Source: Dyadobacter crusticola DSM 16708 (GTDB lineage: Bacteria > Bacteroidota > Bacteroidia > Cytophagales > Spirosomataceae). Taken from it: 61,357 nucleotides of DNA. The stretch lies in NCBI RefSeq assembly GCF_000701505.1, contig NZ_JNJB01000020.1:1-61357 (forward strand). Direction: 5' to 3'. The position numbers and the translations under genes are program-made. The notes under the pieces were generated by a model. It was not told where the DNA came from, did not search any database, and saw only the letters and a list, made by a program, of their open reading frames with translations. Numbering within the stretch: the first letter of the stretch is position 1; every line of letters begins with the position of its first letter. Positions 1 to 9,398 of the stretch are shown in pieces.

Positions 1-260
<260 letters not shown>

Positions 261-345
261 AATTATTTCCGATGGCCTAAGCCATCAATGTTTCTAACGA
301 ACCTATCTTTTTGCTCTCTTCATCATGTCAAAGAACGTTGCTCCA
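261..345 (-). promoter_or_regulatory. rRNA operon leader with boxA-like element
   Basis: This is the 5' leader of the leftward rRNA transcript. On the minus strand it holds GTTCTTTGACATGATG (321-336), which resembles leader elements commonly seen before 16S in Bacteroidota and the boxA antitermination site. It is followed by a small hairpin (arms 271-276 and 281-286, loop of 4) just before the mature 16S end, probably a processing feature. The promoter should lie further right, before about 450, but I cannot place it confidently. Confidence 0.45.
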
Positions 346-519
346 AGTTTCCTCAGAACTAGTGGTTTCGCCGTCTGCGCTACCGTTGTTCCCGATTGGG
401 AGTGCAAAAGTGCAGCCTTATTTTTTTATATGCAACACCAAAGCCAAAATATTTCCCAAACTTTTCCCAAAAAAAACAACAAACCCTTGAAAATGAATTC
501 TATCCATTCAGAAAAAAAT

Positions 520-864
520 TTAAAGATCTCTGAAGTACTCTATGACATGCATTTTCAATAGGGATTCCTGCTTCATTAAATCGCCTGGTGGCAACGCGCG
601 ATCTAACTTGTAATGGGGCCAGCCGTCACTATCTATGTACTCCAATGTATAGTACCCTGATAAGCTCAGCGCTTTGCATATACCTATATGCATAAGATCC
701 TGCTTCTGTTCTTTTGTAAACCTTTTAGCTCCCTGGCCCAGCTCCTGTACTCCTATAAGAAATAGCACGCCATTTAAGTCAGCGGGTTTTTTTCCAACCA
801 ACCTTTCGAGTTTATCCAGCAAAAACTCCCACTGCGCCTCCAAAGGCTGATCTTCGATATTCAT
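520..864 (-). CDS. conserved hypothetical protein, about 114 aa
   Basis: A small soluble protein with no signal peptide or membrane segment. It has a central hydrophobic stretch ending in LIGVQELGQG and a later GWPHY segment, a pattern I associate with an uncharacterised family common in Bacteroidota. I place the start at 864 (MNIEDQ) because the 16 residues of the longer form, starting at 912, look unlike the rest. It is divergent from pcrA, with about 160 nt between the starts. Its reading frame is clean and codon use matches its neighbours. No function can be assigned. Confidence 0.7.
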   Translation of the reverse strand: MNIEDQPLEAQWEFLLDKLERLVGKKPADLNGVLFLIGVQELGQGAKRFTKEQKQDLMHIGICKALSLSGYYTLEYIDSDGWPHYKLDRALPPGDLMKQESLLKMHVIEYFRDL

Positions 865-1025
865 ATCATGTTCGATTTGGTACAAACCTGAATAGCACAA
901 CCCATAATGCATCGTTCTTGTTCTAAACCAAAAAGATTATTTGACTATAAAACTTACAGCTTCTCTCTTGCAACGGAAAGGAGCCATTAAATGGTTTTTC
1001 CTAACTTTGAGTTTTAGCAAATGGC

Positions 1026-3317
1026 ATGAGCAAATCTGAAAGACATACAATATCTAATCAAACGGAATACTTATCAACCCTGAATGAGCCGCAACGGGAG
1101 GCAGTGTTGCATGGAAGCGGGCCTTTGATGATTATCGCAGGTGCAGGTTCAGGGAAGACAAGGGTACTTACTTACCGGATCGCAAACTTGATCGGCAATG
1201 GCGTGGATCCGTTCCGAATATTATCGCTGACTTTTACAAATAAAGCCTCGGGCGAGATGCGGCAGCGCATTGAAGGCGCCGTAGGCACCGAAGCAAGGAA
1301 TATATGGATGGGTACCTTTCACTCCGTATTTGCCAAAATCCTGAGAATAGAGGCACGTTATTTGGGATATACAAGTGATTTCTCCATTTATGATACCGAC
1401 GATTCCAAGTCATTATTGAGAAGTATCATAAAGGAGCTCAACCTCGACGACAAAGTCTACAAGGCTAATGTAGTTTTTAACAGGATATCAGGGGCCAAAA
1501 ACCGGCTTATTTCCGCCGATGACTACATTAATAATCCAATCATTCAGGCTGATGACGATGCAGCCAAAATGAAGGAGATCGGAAGGTTGTATAAAACCTA
1601 CGCGGCCCGCTGTTTTCAGGCTAACGCAATGGATTTCGATGACCTGCTTTTCAACACAAATGTGCTTTTTCGCGACTTTCCGGATGTACTATATAAGTAT
1701 CAGCACAAGTTCCAGCATGTGATGGTCGATGAGTTTCAGGATACTAACGTTTCTCAATACTTAATAACCAGAAAGTTATCAGCTGTCCACCGGAATATAG
1801 TTGTGGTAGGCGATGATGCACAAAGTATATATGCATTCCGAGGAGCAAACATTGAGAATATCCTGAATTTCGAAAAAGACTTCCCGGATGTAAGGACAAT
1901 CAAGCTGGAACAAAACTATCGTTCGACGAGTACGATTGTTGAAGCTGCAAACTCTATTATCGCAAGAAACAAAGCTCAGCTTGAAAAGAAAACCTTCACA
2001 CAAAACGAAGAAGGCTCGCTGATCGACGTGCTTAAAGCTAATTCCGACAATGAGGAAGGAAGGCTCGTAGCTACCGCCATCTTCGAAGAGAAAATGCAGA
2101 AGGCACTAAGGAATGAGAATTTTGCGATTTTGTACCGCACAAATGCACAATCCCGCTCCTTTGAAGAAGCGCTCCGAAAGCTTGGGATTAAATACCGGAT
2201 CATTGGCGGACAATCTTTTTACCAAAGAAAGGAAATTAAGGATCTGCTGGCTTACCTGAGATTTACCGTAAATCAGCGCGATGAAGAAGCATTTAAGCGG
2301 ATCATCAATCTTCCGAAAAGAGGGATCGGTGACGCAACAGTTGCGAAAATAGCTGTCACCGCTTATGAGAATGGAATGGCAATCTGGGATGTTGTCGCAA
2401 ACATCGGAAAATATGCGACCGGCCGGACTATTACGCCTATTGAACAGTTCGGTACTCTAATCAAAAGCTTTAAAATACAAGTAGAAGAAGGTAGGGATGC
2501 ATACGAGATTGCGTCTCACATTGCCAAAGCCTCCGGTATTTTGCGTGAATTGTACGAGGATAAGACAGTCGAAGGTTTGTCGAGATACGAGAACGTTCAG
2601 GAGTTACTGAATGGAATTAAGGAGTTCGTTGATAGCGAGGAGAATGAAGACAAAACCCTAAGCGCATTTCTACAGTCAGTTTCATTGCTGACAAATGCAG
2701 ACGAACCTGATGAAAACGAAGACCACGATCGTGTTACAATGATGACGATCCACTCCGCCAAAGGTCTCGAATTCAGGAATGTATTTATCGTCGGATTGGA
2801 AGAAGACCTGTTCCCCAGCCAGATGATGCTGGAAAGCAGGCAGGATCTGGAAGAAGAGCGCAGGCTGTTTTATGTAGCTATTACCAGGGCAGAAAAGAAG
2901 CTGACTTTCTCTTATGCTGAAAGCAGGTACCAATGGGGCCGCATTAAAATGTGCGAGCCCAGCCGTTTTTTGCTGGAAGTAGATCAGCGCTTTTTGAATG
3001 TAAATAAAATGACGCAGCATGCATTCGAACGAGACTCAGCTCCTCCGATTACTTCATTTGTCAAAAACCTGCAAAGAAAACCTGCACAACCGGTAGCTTC
3101 CGCAGCAGCGGCTGCTCACGTTCCTTCGCCCGACTTTGTCCCAAGTGACACTTTTGATCTTGTGGAAGGCGATAAAGTCGAGCACTTAAAGTTTGGATTT
3201 GGAACTGTTACCAAAATGGATGTAAATGGTACCGACCGGAAAGCAACCGTAAAATTTGACACTGTCGGCGAAAAAACGCTTTTACTCAGTTTTGCTAAGC
3301 TAAGGATACTTAAATAA
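1026..3317 (+). CDS. pcrA: ATP-dependent DNA helicase PcrA/UvrD (superfamily 1A)
   Basis: A 763-aa 3'-5' helicase acting in nucleotide excision repair, mismatch repair and clearing of protein or RNA polymerase from DNA. The SF1A motifs are present in order: Walker A AGAGSGKT (residues 38-45), motif Ia LTFTNKA, Walker B VDEFQDTN, motif III GDDAQSIYAFRGA, motif IV QNYRS and motif V/VI TIHSAKGLEF with a later YVAITRAE. The C-terminal 45 residues (GDKVEHLKFGFGTV onward) form the Tudor-like domain that binds RNA polymerase in PcrA. An alanine-rich linker precedes that domain, so the protein is slightly longer than usual. It appears monocistronic. Confidence 0.97.
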   Translation: MSKSERHTISNQTEYLSTLNEPQREAVLHGSGPLMIIAGAGSGKTRVLTYRIANLIGNGVDPFRILSLTFTNKASGEMRQRIEGAVGTEARNIWMGTFHSVFAKILRIEARYLGYTSDFSIYDTDDSKSLLRSIIKELNLDDKVYKANVVFNRISGAKNRLISADDYINNPIIQADDDAAKMKEIGRLYKTYAARCFQANAMDFDDLLFNTNVLFRDFPDVLYKYQHKFQHVMVDEFQDTNVSQYLITRKLSAVHRNIVVVGDDAQSIYAFRGANIENILNFEKDFPDVRTIKLEQNYRSTSTIVEAANSIIARNKAQLEKKTFTQNEEGSLIDVLKANSDNEEGRLVATAIFEEKMQKALRNENFAILYRTNAQSRSFEEALRKLGIKYRIIGGQSFYQRKEIKDLLAYLRFTVNQRDEEAFKRIINLPKRGIGDATVAKIAVTAYENGMAIWDVVANIGKYATGRTITPIEQFGTLIKSFKIQVEEGRDAYEIASHIAKASGILRELYEDKTVEGLSRYENVQELLNGIKEFVDSEENEDKTLSAFLQSVSLLTNADEPDENEDHDRVTMMTIHSAKGLEFRNVFIVGLEEDLFPSQMMLESRQDLEEERRLFYVAITRAEKKLTFSYAESRYQWGRIKMCEPSRFLLEVDQRFLNVNKMTQHAFERDSAPPITSFVKNLQRKPAQPVASAAAAAHVPSPDFVPSDTFDLVEGDKVEHLKFGFGTVTKMDVNGTDRKATVKFDTVGEKTLLLSFAKLRILK

Positions 3318-3404
3318 ATAGATCAGGCATAGTTATAGTGTCTTCCCCCGGCGCTTTTATATTCTGACATTGCCCTAAAACTTCACTGATTAAACCATAA
3401 TAGT

Positions 3405-4901
3405 ATGTTCATTGAAAAAGATATAATTCAAATAGAAGAACGTGGAAGTGATATCCGCACTGTCGAAGAGCAGGTTGGATATTTTGTAAATGGATTTCCG
3501 TTTTTGCAGCTTTCAAAGGCTGCCACTGTTGGTGACGGCATTATCAGGCTTACAGAAGAAGAAATCTCACAGTTGATCAGTGAATTCGATAAAAGTGCCT
3601 CTGAAGGAGAAGTATCCTTATTGAAGTTTGTACCAGCCTCCGGGGCTGCGACCCGCATGTTCAAATCGCTCTTTGGGTTTTTGCAGGAAAATAAAAGAGA
3701 TAAGTCAGTTGATGAGTTTTTTGCGAAGCTTAAAGAATTCGCGTTTTACGATGATTTGAAAACTTCACTTTTATCTGACGGTTTTCAGATTGAAAATGCT
3801 GACGAACAGACTATTGTATCCTATTTTCTTACTACAAAAGGGCTGGGCTATGGAGAGCTTCCAAAGGGATTGCTGAAATTCCATAACTATCCGGACCGTT
3901 CGAGAACACCATTGGAAGAGCATTTGGTGGAAGGTGCTAAGTATGCCAATGCAGGCAGCAACGTTCAAATCCATTTCACAGTATCGCCTGAGCACAGGGA
4001 TAAGTTTGAGAAGCTGGTAGTCGAAGTTTTACCGACATACCAAAGTGAGTTTGGCGTGCGCTATATCGTTTCGTTTTCAGAACAAAAAAGCGCTACTGAT
4101 ACCATTGCAGTAAACCTGGACAATTCTCCATTCCGTGAAAAAGACGGGTCACTTTTATTCAGACCAGCCGGACACGGGGCTTTACTGGAAAATTTGGGCC
4201 AGCTTGATGCAGACATTATCTTCATCAAAAACATTGACAACGTAGTACCTGACCGCATTAAGGCTGATACTATCCAATATAAAAAGGCACTTGCCGGCGT
4301 TGTTCTTAAATTTCAAAAAAGGGTATTTGGGTATATTAACAAATTGCAAGAGGATTCAGATGCGGCGCTTTTGCAGGAACTTGACAGCTTTTTCCGCAAT
4401 GAGCTTTGTGTAGTCCCTCCCGCAGGGTTTGAATCGTGGGAAGATGAAAAGAAAAATACGTACTTCATTCAAAAACTCGACAGGCCTTTACGCGCTTGCG
4501 GAATGGTAAAAAATCAGGGAGAACCAGGCGGCGGTCCATTCTGGGCTGAAAATGCGGATGGTTCTTCGTCACTTCAAATCGTCGAATCGGCACAAGTTGA
4601 TGTCGATAATTCATCTCAGAACGAAATATTTAAGAACTCAACGCATTTTAACCCGGTTGATCTGGTTTGTGCAGTAAAGAATTATAAAGGTGAATTATTT
4701 GATTTGAAGAAATTCCGCGATCCTTTGACTGGCTTTATTACTGCTAAGTCCAAAGATGGAAAAGACCTTAAAGCGCAGGAGCTGCCTGGTTTGTGGAATG
4801 GATCAATGGCTGATTGGAACACGCTTTTTGTGGAAGTTCCTTTGATTACATTCAATCCGGTAAAAACAGTCAACGACCTGTTAAGAGAGCAACATCAATA
4901 G
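3405..4901 (+). CDS. DUF4301 family protein
   Basis: A 498-aa soluble protein of a family found mainly in Bacteroidota. The segment FVPASGAATRMFKSLF (about residues 79-94) looks like the nucleotide-binding loop of sugar-phosphate nucleotidyltransferases (GGxGTRM type), and a PAGHGALLENL motif appears near residue 249. A nucleotidyl- or sugar-nucleotide-related activity is therefore plausible but unproven. It has no signal peptide. The gene stands alone, is convergent with the Lrp-type regulator, and shares the terminator at 4925-4957 with it. Confidence 0.85.
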   Translation: MFIEKDIIQIEERGSDIRTVEEQVGYFVNGFPFLQLSKAATVGDGIIRLTEEEISQLISEFDKSASEGEVSLLKFVPASGAATRMFKSLFGFLQENKRDKSVDEFFAKLKEFAFYDDLKTSLLSDGFQIENADEQTIVSYFLTTKGLGYGELPKGLLKFHNYPDRSRTPLEEHLVEGAKYANAGSNVQIHFTVSPEHRDKFEKLVVEVLPTYQSEFGVRYIVSFSEQKSATDTIAVNLDNSPFREKDGSLLFRPAGHGALLENLGQLDADIIFIKNIDNVVPDRIKADTIQYKKALAGVVLKFQKRVFGYINKLQEDSDAALLQELDSFFRNELCVVPPAGFESWEDEKKNTYFIQKLDRPLRACGMVKNQGEPGGGPFWAENADGSSSLQIVESAQVDVDNSSQNEIFKNSTHFNPVDLVCAVKNYKGELFDLKKFRDPLTGFITAKSKDGKDLKAQELPGLWNGSMADWNTLFVEVPLITFNPVKTVNDLLREQHQ

Positions 4902-4924
4902 TAAAATACATTTGTAAAAACATG

Positions 4925-4957
4925 AAAAAAGCCACAGAATATTCTATGGCTTTTTTT
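4925..4957. terminator. bidirectional intrinsic terminator between DUF4301 gene and lrp
   Basis: The hairpin has arms GCCACAGA and TCTATGGC (one mismatch) and is flanked by an A-run on the left and seven T on the right. It can therefore stop transcripts from both convergent genes. Confidence 0.75.
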
Positions 4958-4978
4958 ATAATGGAAAGAAGATCTTAA

Positions 4979-5452
4979 TTATGGTATCGGTAAAACTTTG
5001 CTCTCCTTGAAAGTCGATAAAATTACCATTGTCTGTGTGCTGGCAACTTCTTCGATCTCATTGATTTTTTCCAGCATTAACTTCTGATAAGTACTGATAT
5101 CTTTGGAAATAACACGTAGTAAAAAGTCGCCTGTTCCTGTAATATGGTGGCATTCAATTACTTCTGGTATCGCATGAATCTTTTCAACAAATGATTCAGT
5201 AACAGCCTTCCGGTGTCCCACTAATGAAATCTGAACAAAGGTACTAACACCCAAACCCACCTTCTCAGGTTCAAGTTGTGCGTGATAGCTCTTGATAATG
5301 CCTGATTGTTCCAGTTTTTTAACGCGCTCCAGCGTTGGTGCGGGAGACAGCCCTATTTCTTTCGATAGTTGTGCGTTGGTTATTTTTGCGTTCGTTTGTA
5401 AGATCTCCAGTACTTTTCGGTCTATCTGGTCTAACTTAATAATGGCGGACAT
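4979..5452 (-). CDS. Lrp/AsnC family transcriptional regulator
   Basis: About 157 aa. The N-terminal winged helix-turn-helix begins KLDQIDRKVLEILQ and continues NAQLSKEIGLSPAPTLERVKKLEQSGII, the classic AsnC/Lrp DNA-binding layout. The C-terminal part is the RAM/AsnC ligand-binding domain (VIECHHITGTGDFLLRV). The start is set at 5452 (MSAIIKLD) because the reading frame upstream of it crosses the likely promoter and the palindrome at 5503-5516. These regulators usually respond to amino acids and repress their own gene. The target genes cannot be read from the sequence. Confidence 0.93.
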   Translation of the reverse strand: MSAIIKLDQIDRKVLEILQTNAKITNAQLSKEIGLSPAPTLERVKKLEQSGIIKSYHAQLEPEKVGLGVSTFVQISLVGHRKAVTESFVEKIHAIPEVIECHHITGTGDFLLRVISKDISTYQKLMLEKINEIEEVASTQTMVILSTFKESKVLPIP

Positions 5453-5500
5453 TTCTCTATGACTAAGGTTTTTACGAGGCCCCGTTTTTTCAGGACGCTG

Positions 5501-5516
5501 CAAAACTAATTAGTTT
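5501..5516 (-). promoter_or_regulatory. lrp -7 element overlapped by a perfect palindrome (candidate autoregulatory site)
   Basis: On the minus strand TAGTTTTG (5508-5501) matches the Bacteroidota -7 consensus TAnnTTTG. The 14-bp perfect palindrome AAACTAATTAGTTT (5503-5516) overlaps it. It lies about 50 nt upstream of the lrp start. Lrp-family proteins bind AT-rich dyads and commonly autoregulate, so this is a good operator candidate. No convincing -33 TTG is seen. Confidence 0.45.
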
Positions 5517-5640
5517 CCCGAAGATTGTTATAATTTTATATGGGAAATTCTTCAAAAAAAAGAATTATAGTAGGCCAAAATTGAATTTAGTACTGAAATA
5601 TTATGCTACGATTGTTTTAAAGGCGCTAGTATCTATTGCT

Positions 5641-6582
5641 TTACACCGCATACGTTTCGATTTTTTGCAGAAAATCCTGGTAGGTGATTTTAATCCCATC
5701 TTCCAGTTCAATGCTGTGTTTCCAGCCCAAATTGTGCAATTTAGATACATCCATCAGCTTTCTTGGTGTACCATCAGGCTTGTCCGTATTCCAGTTGATT
5801 TCGCCTTCGTAACCCACAACATCTTTGATCATTTCAGCGAGGGACTTGATCGTAACGTCGGCTCCGACACCCACATTTACAAATCCGGCTTCATCGTAAT
5901 TCTCCATTAGAAAGTAGCAGGCATCGGCCAGGTCGTCGGCATGTAAAAACTCTCTCAACGGCGAACCAGTGCCCCAAAGCTCGACAGAAGGCTTATTCTC
6001 TTCTTTCGCCTCATGAAACTTGCGGATCATAGCGGGTAAAACGTGAGAGTTGTTCAGGTCGTAATTATCATTTGGACCGTACAAATTGGTCGGCATTGCC
6101 GAAATAAAATTGCAGCCATATTGTGCCCTGTAAGCTTCGCACATTTTGATACCCGCGATTTTGGCAATGGCGTAGGGTTCATTGGTTGGTTCCAAAAGTC
6201 CGGTCAGCAGGGAATCTTCTCGAAGTGGCTGCGGCGCAAGCTTTGGATAAATACAGCTGGAACCCAAAAACATCAATTTCTTAACATCATTGCGGTAAGC
6301 ACTGTCAATCACATTGTTTTGAATCAATAAGTTATCATTCAAAAACTCAGCGCGATAGATGTTATTAGCCATAATACCGCCTACTTTCGCTGCTGCCAGA
6401 AAAACGTACTCCGGGCGTTCGGCTTCGAAGAATGCCCGCACATCGGCCTGGTTGCGAAGGTCCAGCTCAGAAGATGTTTTCAATACCAGATTTTCGAAAC
6501 CTTCTTTAACCAGTTTCCTGTGTATTGCAGAGCCAACCATTCCTCTGTGTCCGGCGATATAAATTTTAGCGCTTTTTTCCAC
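5641..6582 (-). CDS. fcl: GDP-L-fucose synthase
   Basis: A 313-aa NADPH-dependent 3,5-epimerase/4-reductase that converts GDP-4-keto-6-deoxy-mannose to GDP-L-fucose for surface polysaccharide. Visible are the Rossmann loop GHRGMVG (residues 11-17), the SSCIYP segment with the catalytic serine near 107, and the YAIAK catalytic tyrosine/lysine pair near 136-140. Length and motifs match Fcl/WcaG. The partner GDP-mannose 4,6-dehydratase (gmd) is not adjacent and is not in this window, so the pathway must be completed elsewhere. Confidence 0.95.
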   Translation of the reverse strand: MEKSAKIYIAGHRGMVGSAIHRKLVKEGFENLVLKTSSELDLRNQADVRAFFEAERPEYVFLAAAKVGGIMANNIYRAEFLNDNLLIQNNVIDSAYRNDVKKLMFLGSSCIYPKLAPQPLREDSLLTGLLEPTNEPYAIAKIAGIKMCEAYRAQYGCNFISAMPTNLYGPNDNYDLNNSHVLPAMIRKFHEAKEENKPSVELWGTGSPLREFLHADDLADACYFLMENYDEAGFVNVGVGADVTIKSLAEMIKDVVGYEGEINWNTDKPDGTPRKLMDVSKLHNLGWKHSIELEDGIKITYQDFLQKIETYAV

Positions 6583-6677
6583 GGTGTTTTTTTAAATTTG
6601 TACGTTGAATATCAATATAGAAAAAATCAATTCGTTACAAAAGTAACAATCTTGTTGATAAGAAAAATCCAATTCAC

Positions 6678-7691
6678 ATGCAAAGAATCGTTCTGATCTG
6701 GAGCCTAATTTCGTGTTGTCTGTTTAGGGGGGTATCTGCTCAGTCTGTTCAAAAGGATTCTACACCTCCTTCCTGGCTACCGAAAGAAACCGTTAAAAAA
6801 GATACAGCAAGCCGCTCAAAAGGTCTAAGCTCATTTATCTCAGGTCTTGATCCGGTCGTAGGTGCTTCATTGCCAGGATCAAATGATAAAACAACCAGCT
6901 TGTCAACCTTGTTCGGGGAAACGATCCCGGATCTGGGTTTAAGGGTGAAAGAGTACAAGAACCAGAAGACCGACAGAAAAGCAAGGAAGGAACGTGCGAA
7001 GCTTGCAAAAGTGCAATATAAAGGTATCCCAATGCAAAGTATGTCTGTCAAATACGGTAGCGGGGATCGTGCAACATTGGAATCATTTCATGTTTTGAAA
7101 GAATATCAGCCCATCAGCAGCTATGTTCGTGCTACCGAAACGCGTTGGTATGATAAAAAAGGCAAAAAGCTTAGTTCTGCGGTAATCCAGAAAAAAGACC
7201 AAGCACTTCCGCTTCATGGATCTTATAAAAAGTACAGTGGTGAAAACCTGATAGAAGAAGGTTACTATTATATGGGCGTAAAAGACGGCCGATGGGTGAA
7301 GTACGACGCCAAGTACAACCTGATCGATAAGGCGATTTGGGACCGCGGTTTTCCTGCTGAATCGCGCATTGCATACTACGATTCGGCGCATACCCAGGTG
7401 AAAGAAGTAATTCCTGTTGCATTTGGTGAAATAGAAGGGGAGTATCTCCAATTTTACAAGGAAGGCCAGCTAATGACCAGCGGAAAATACGACGATGGCA
7501 AGAAAGTGGGCCGCTGGATTGAGTATTATCAGTTCCGTCGCCAGCGCAAGAAAGAAATACAGTATCCCAAATCTGGCTGGGATGATGAATTTGAGCCTTT
7601 TGTTTTGAGGGAGTGGGACGATAAAGGCAAGCTGCTTTACGATTATACCAAGGATCCCCGCGCTTCGGCCGAAGAGGAAACCGAAAACTAA
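6678..7691 (+). CDS. exported protein with YwqK/MORN-like repeats
   Basis: 337 aa with a signal peptide ending near SAQ (residues 20-22). The C-terminal half carries repeats of the form HGSYKKY...EEGYYYMGVKDGRWVKYD and GEYLQFYKEGQLMTSGKYDDGKKVGRW, i.e. the G-x-W/Y-x-x-Y pattern of YwqK and MORN-variant proteins. The middle region is basic. Such proteins are often auto-annotated as antitoxins, but here secretion and the absence of a toxin gene argue for a surface or periplasmic role. It lies 4 nt before the next gene, so the two are probably co-transcribed. Confidence 0.8.
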   Translation: MQRIVLIWSLISCCLFRGVSAQSVQKDSTPPSWLPKETVKKDTASRSKGLSSFISGLDPVVGASLPGSNDKTTSLSTLFGETIPDLGLRVKEYKNQKTDRKARKERAKLAKVQYKGIPMQSMSVKYGSGDRATLESFHVLKEYQPISSYVRATETRWYDKKGKKLSSAVIQKKDQALPLHGSYKKYSGENLIEEGYYYMGVKDGRWVKYDAKYNLIDKAIWDRGFPAESRIAYYDSAHTQVKEVIPVAFGEIEGEYLQFYKEGQLMTSGKYDDGKKVGRWIEYYQFRRQRKKEIQYPKSGWDDEFEPFVLREWDDKGKLLYDYTKDPRASAEEETEN

Positions 7692-7695
7692 CTTT

Positions 7696-9396
7696 ATGCT
7701 CCAATCTCTCCTTCGTTTTGTCAGGGATAAAACCTGGCTGGTAATTTTTTTATGCATTGTTCCCGTCGTTATTTATGCTTTGGTATTTAAATCCATTGCG
7801 CTGAATGTCAACTATGTTGCATTCGACGACATTATGATTTTAGGTGTCATTCCCCGCTTCGGAAATGCTGATCTGGCTGAACGCTGGCGGTTGCTCACCG
7901 AACTTTTTCCCGAACACAGGCTCGTTTTTTCCAGGTCGGTAATCCTGCTTTTACACGCGATTTTTGGTAAGGTCAATCTTGTGTGGCCAATGATCGTGGC
8001 CAATATCTGTTGGACATTGTGCGCTGTCATCTTTTATCGCGCTTTTCGCCGGTTGAAAGTATCGCTCTGGTATTTCGTCCCGGTGATGTGGCTTTGGTTC
8101 AATATCCAATCTTTCGAAAATATATTCTGGGGTGTAAGTTCACTCTGTAATTTTGGCGTAATCCTGTTTTTTCTTTCGGCATTGTATTTCACTGCATTCC
8201 ATCCCCGCAGGATCATTTTTTCGATCGCCTTCGCCCTGGCAGCCACATTTTCTTACGGAAATGGATTAATGGTTTTTCCGGTAATGGGATTGATGTACCT
8301 GCTCACGGGCTTTCGCAAAGAATTCCTGATCACAGTTGTCTCGATGATTGCGGTTGCAGTCGTTTATTTTATTGACTTTACGCCAATTACGCAAAACCTT
8401 GATTTTGGCAATCCTGAACAAGTGAAAGAGGGTTTCTTCGGCTTTTTCGGATTTATCGGCTCCATTGCTACGCTTTCTGCTTATAATACCTCTTATACAA
8501 TGCTTTACCTGGCTTCCGCCACCGGTATGATTTTCATTGGCGGATTGATTTTCCTATACAGAAGTGAATTCAGCAAGCTCTGGGATTCTGCCTGGCTGAA
8601 ATCCCGGTATGATAACCAGACCGCGCTTTTCGCCGCCGGAATTGCCGTGTTCGTGGGGATTACAGCGCTCGCGTTGACCTATAAACGCATTCCGACTGAC
8701 ACTTTTGAAGGAATGTTCAAAGGCCGCTACCGCATGTATTCAGCACTTTGGTGCATTGCATTGTACTTTGCGTTTCTGTCTTTCGCTAAATCGCATGTGC
8801 GGGTAAAACTGGCTCCATTCATTTTGCTGGCTGCGATAGGATTGAACCTCGTTATTCTGCACAGCAATTTTGCCGAGGCAGTGAACAACCGTCGCGCCGC
8901 AATTGCGCAGGAATTCAATGCACGTTATAACGCAGACTGGCTGGGAATCAGGATGTTTTCAATGGACCAAAAACATTACGAGCATATCAGATCGTATTAC
9001 CACTCAGCCGACCCGCTTGCCGAAGGCTGGAACCCGCAGTTGAACCTGGCTTCAATTCCGTGTGACAGTCTCTACAAACCTGATAAAGTCGGTAAGATGG
9101 GAAATCACATTGTTATCGAATTTCAAAACAGTTTCTTCGACGAGAAGAAGGATTTCTCCGATGGCGCTTACGTATTGCTTAAATCTGAAAAACATACTTA
9201 CGCATCTCCGCCTTACCAGGCTGCGGTTCCGCTGAAGACGACGATTCGCAGGCAGATGTACTTCTCAAAAGGTGCATTTGCCAGTTTTCACGAAGCCAAT
9301 GTGGAACCGGGCATTTACCAGATTTATCTGCTGGTACGTGAAAATGGAATGAACCGGATTTACTGTACGGGTAGTACCTGGGGCGAGAATCAGTAA
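7696..9396 (+). CDS. polytopic membrane protein of unknown function
   Basis: 566 aa. The first 400 residues contain about ten hydrophobic segments, starting with WLVIFLCIVPVVIYALVF. The last 160 residues are soluble and rich in Tyr, Asp and Lys. The overall plan (charged loop after helix 1, then many helices, then a soluble tail) resembles GT-C type glycosyltransferases or O-antigen-related membrane proteins, but no diagnostic catalytic motif is visible. The start follows the previous stop by 4 nt. It is convergent with dacB, with only 2 nt between the two stop codons. Confidence 0.8.
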   Translation: MLQSLLRFVRDKTWLVIFLCIVPVVIYALVFKSIALNVNYVAFDDIMILGVIPRFGNADLAERWRLLTELFPEHRLVFSRSVILLLHAIFGKVNLVWPMIVANICWTLCAVIFYRAFRRLKVSLWYFVPVMWLWFNIQSFENIFWGVSSLCNFGVILFFLSALYFTAFHPRRIIFSIAFALAATFSYGNGLMVFPVMGLMYLLTGFRKEFLITVVSMIAVAVVYFIDFTPITQNLDFGNPEQVKEGFFGFFGFIGSIATLSAYNTSYTMLYLASATGMIFIGGLIFLYRSEFSKLWDSAWLKSRYDNQTALFAAGIAVFVGITALALTYKRIPTDTFEGMFKGRYRMYSALWCIALYFAFLSFAKSHVRVKLAPFILLAAIGLNLVILHSNFAEAVNNRRAAIAQEFNARYNADWLGIRMFSMDQKHYEHIRSYYHSADPLAEGWNPQLNLASIPCDSLYKPDKVGKMGNHIVIEFQNSFFDEKKDFSDGAYVLLKSEKHTYASPPYQAAVPLKTTIRRQMYFSKGAFASFHEANVEPGIYQIYLLVRENGMNRIYCTGSTWGENQ

Positions 9397-9398
9397 GC

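Noticed and set aside
325..561. 78-codon open frame on the plus strand
   Set aside because: It lies antisense to the rRNA leader and runs into the small conserved gene; composition is not protein-like.
7171..7704. 177-codon open frame on the minus strand
   Set aside because: It is antisense to the YwqK-like gene, has no domain, and arises from codon bias of the real gene.
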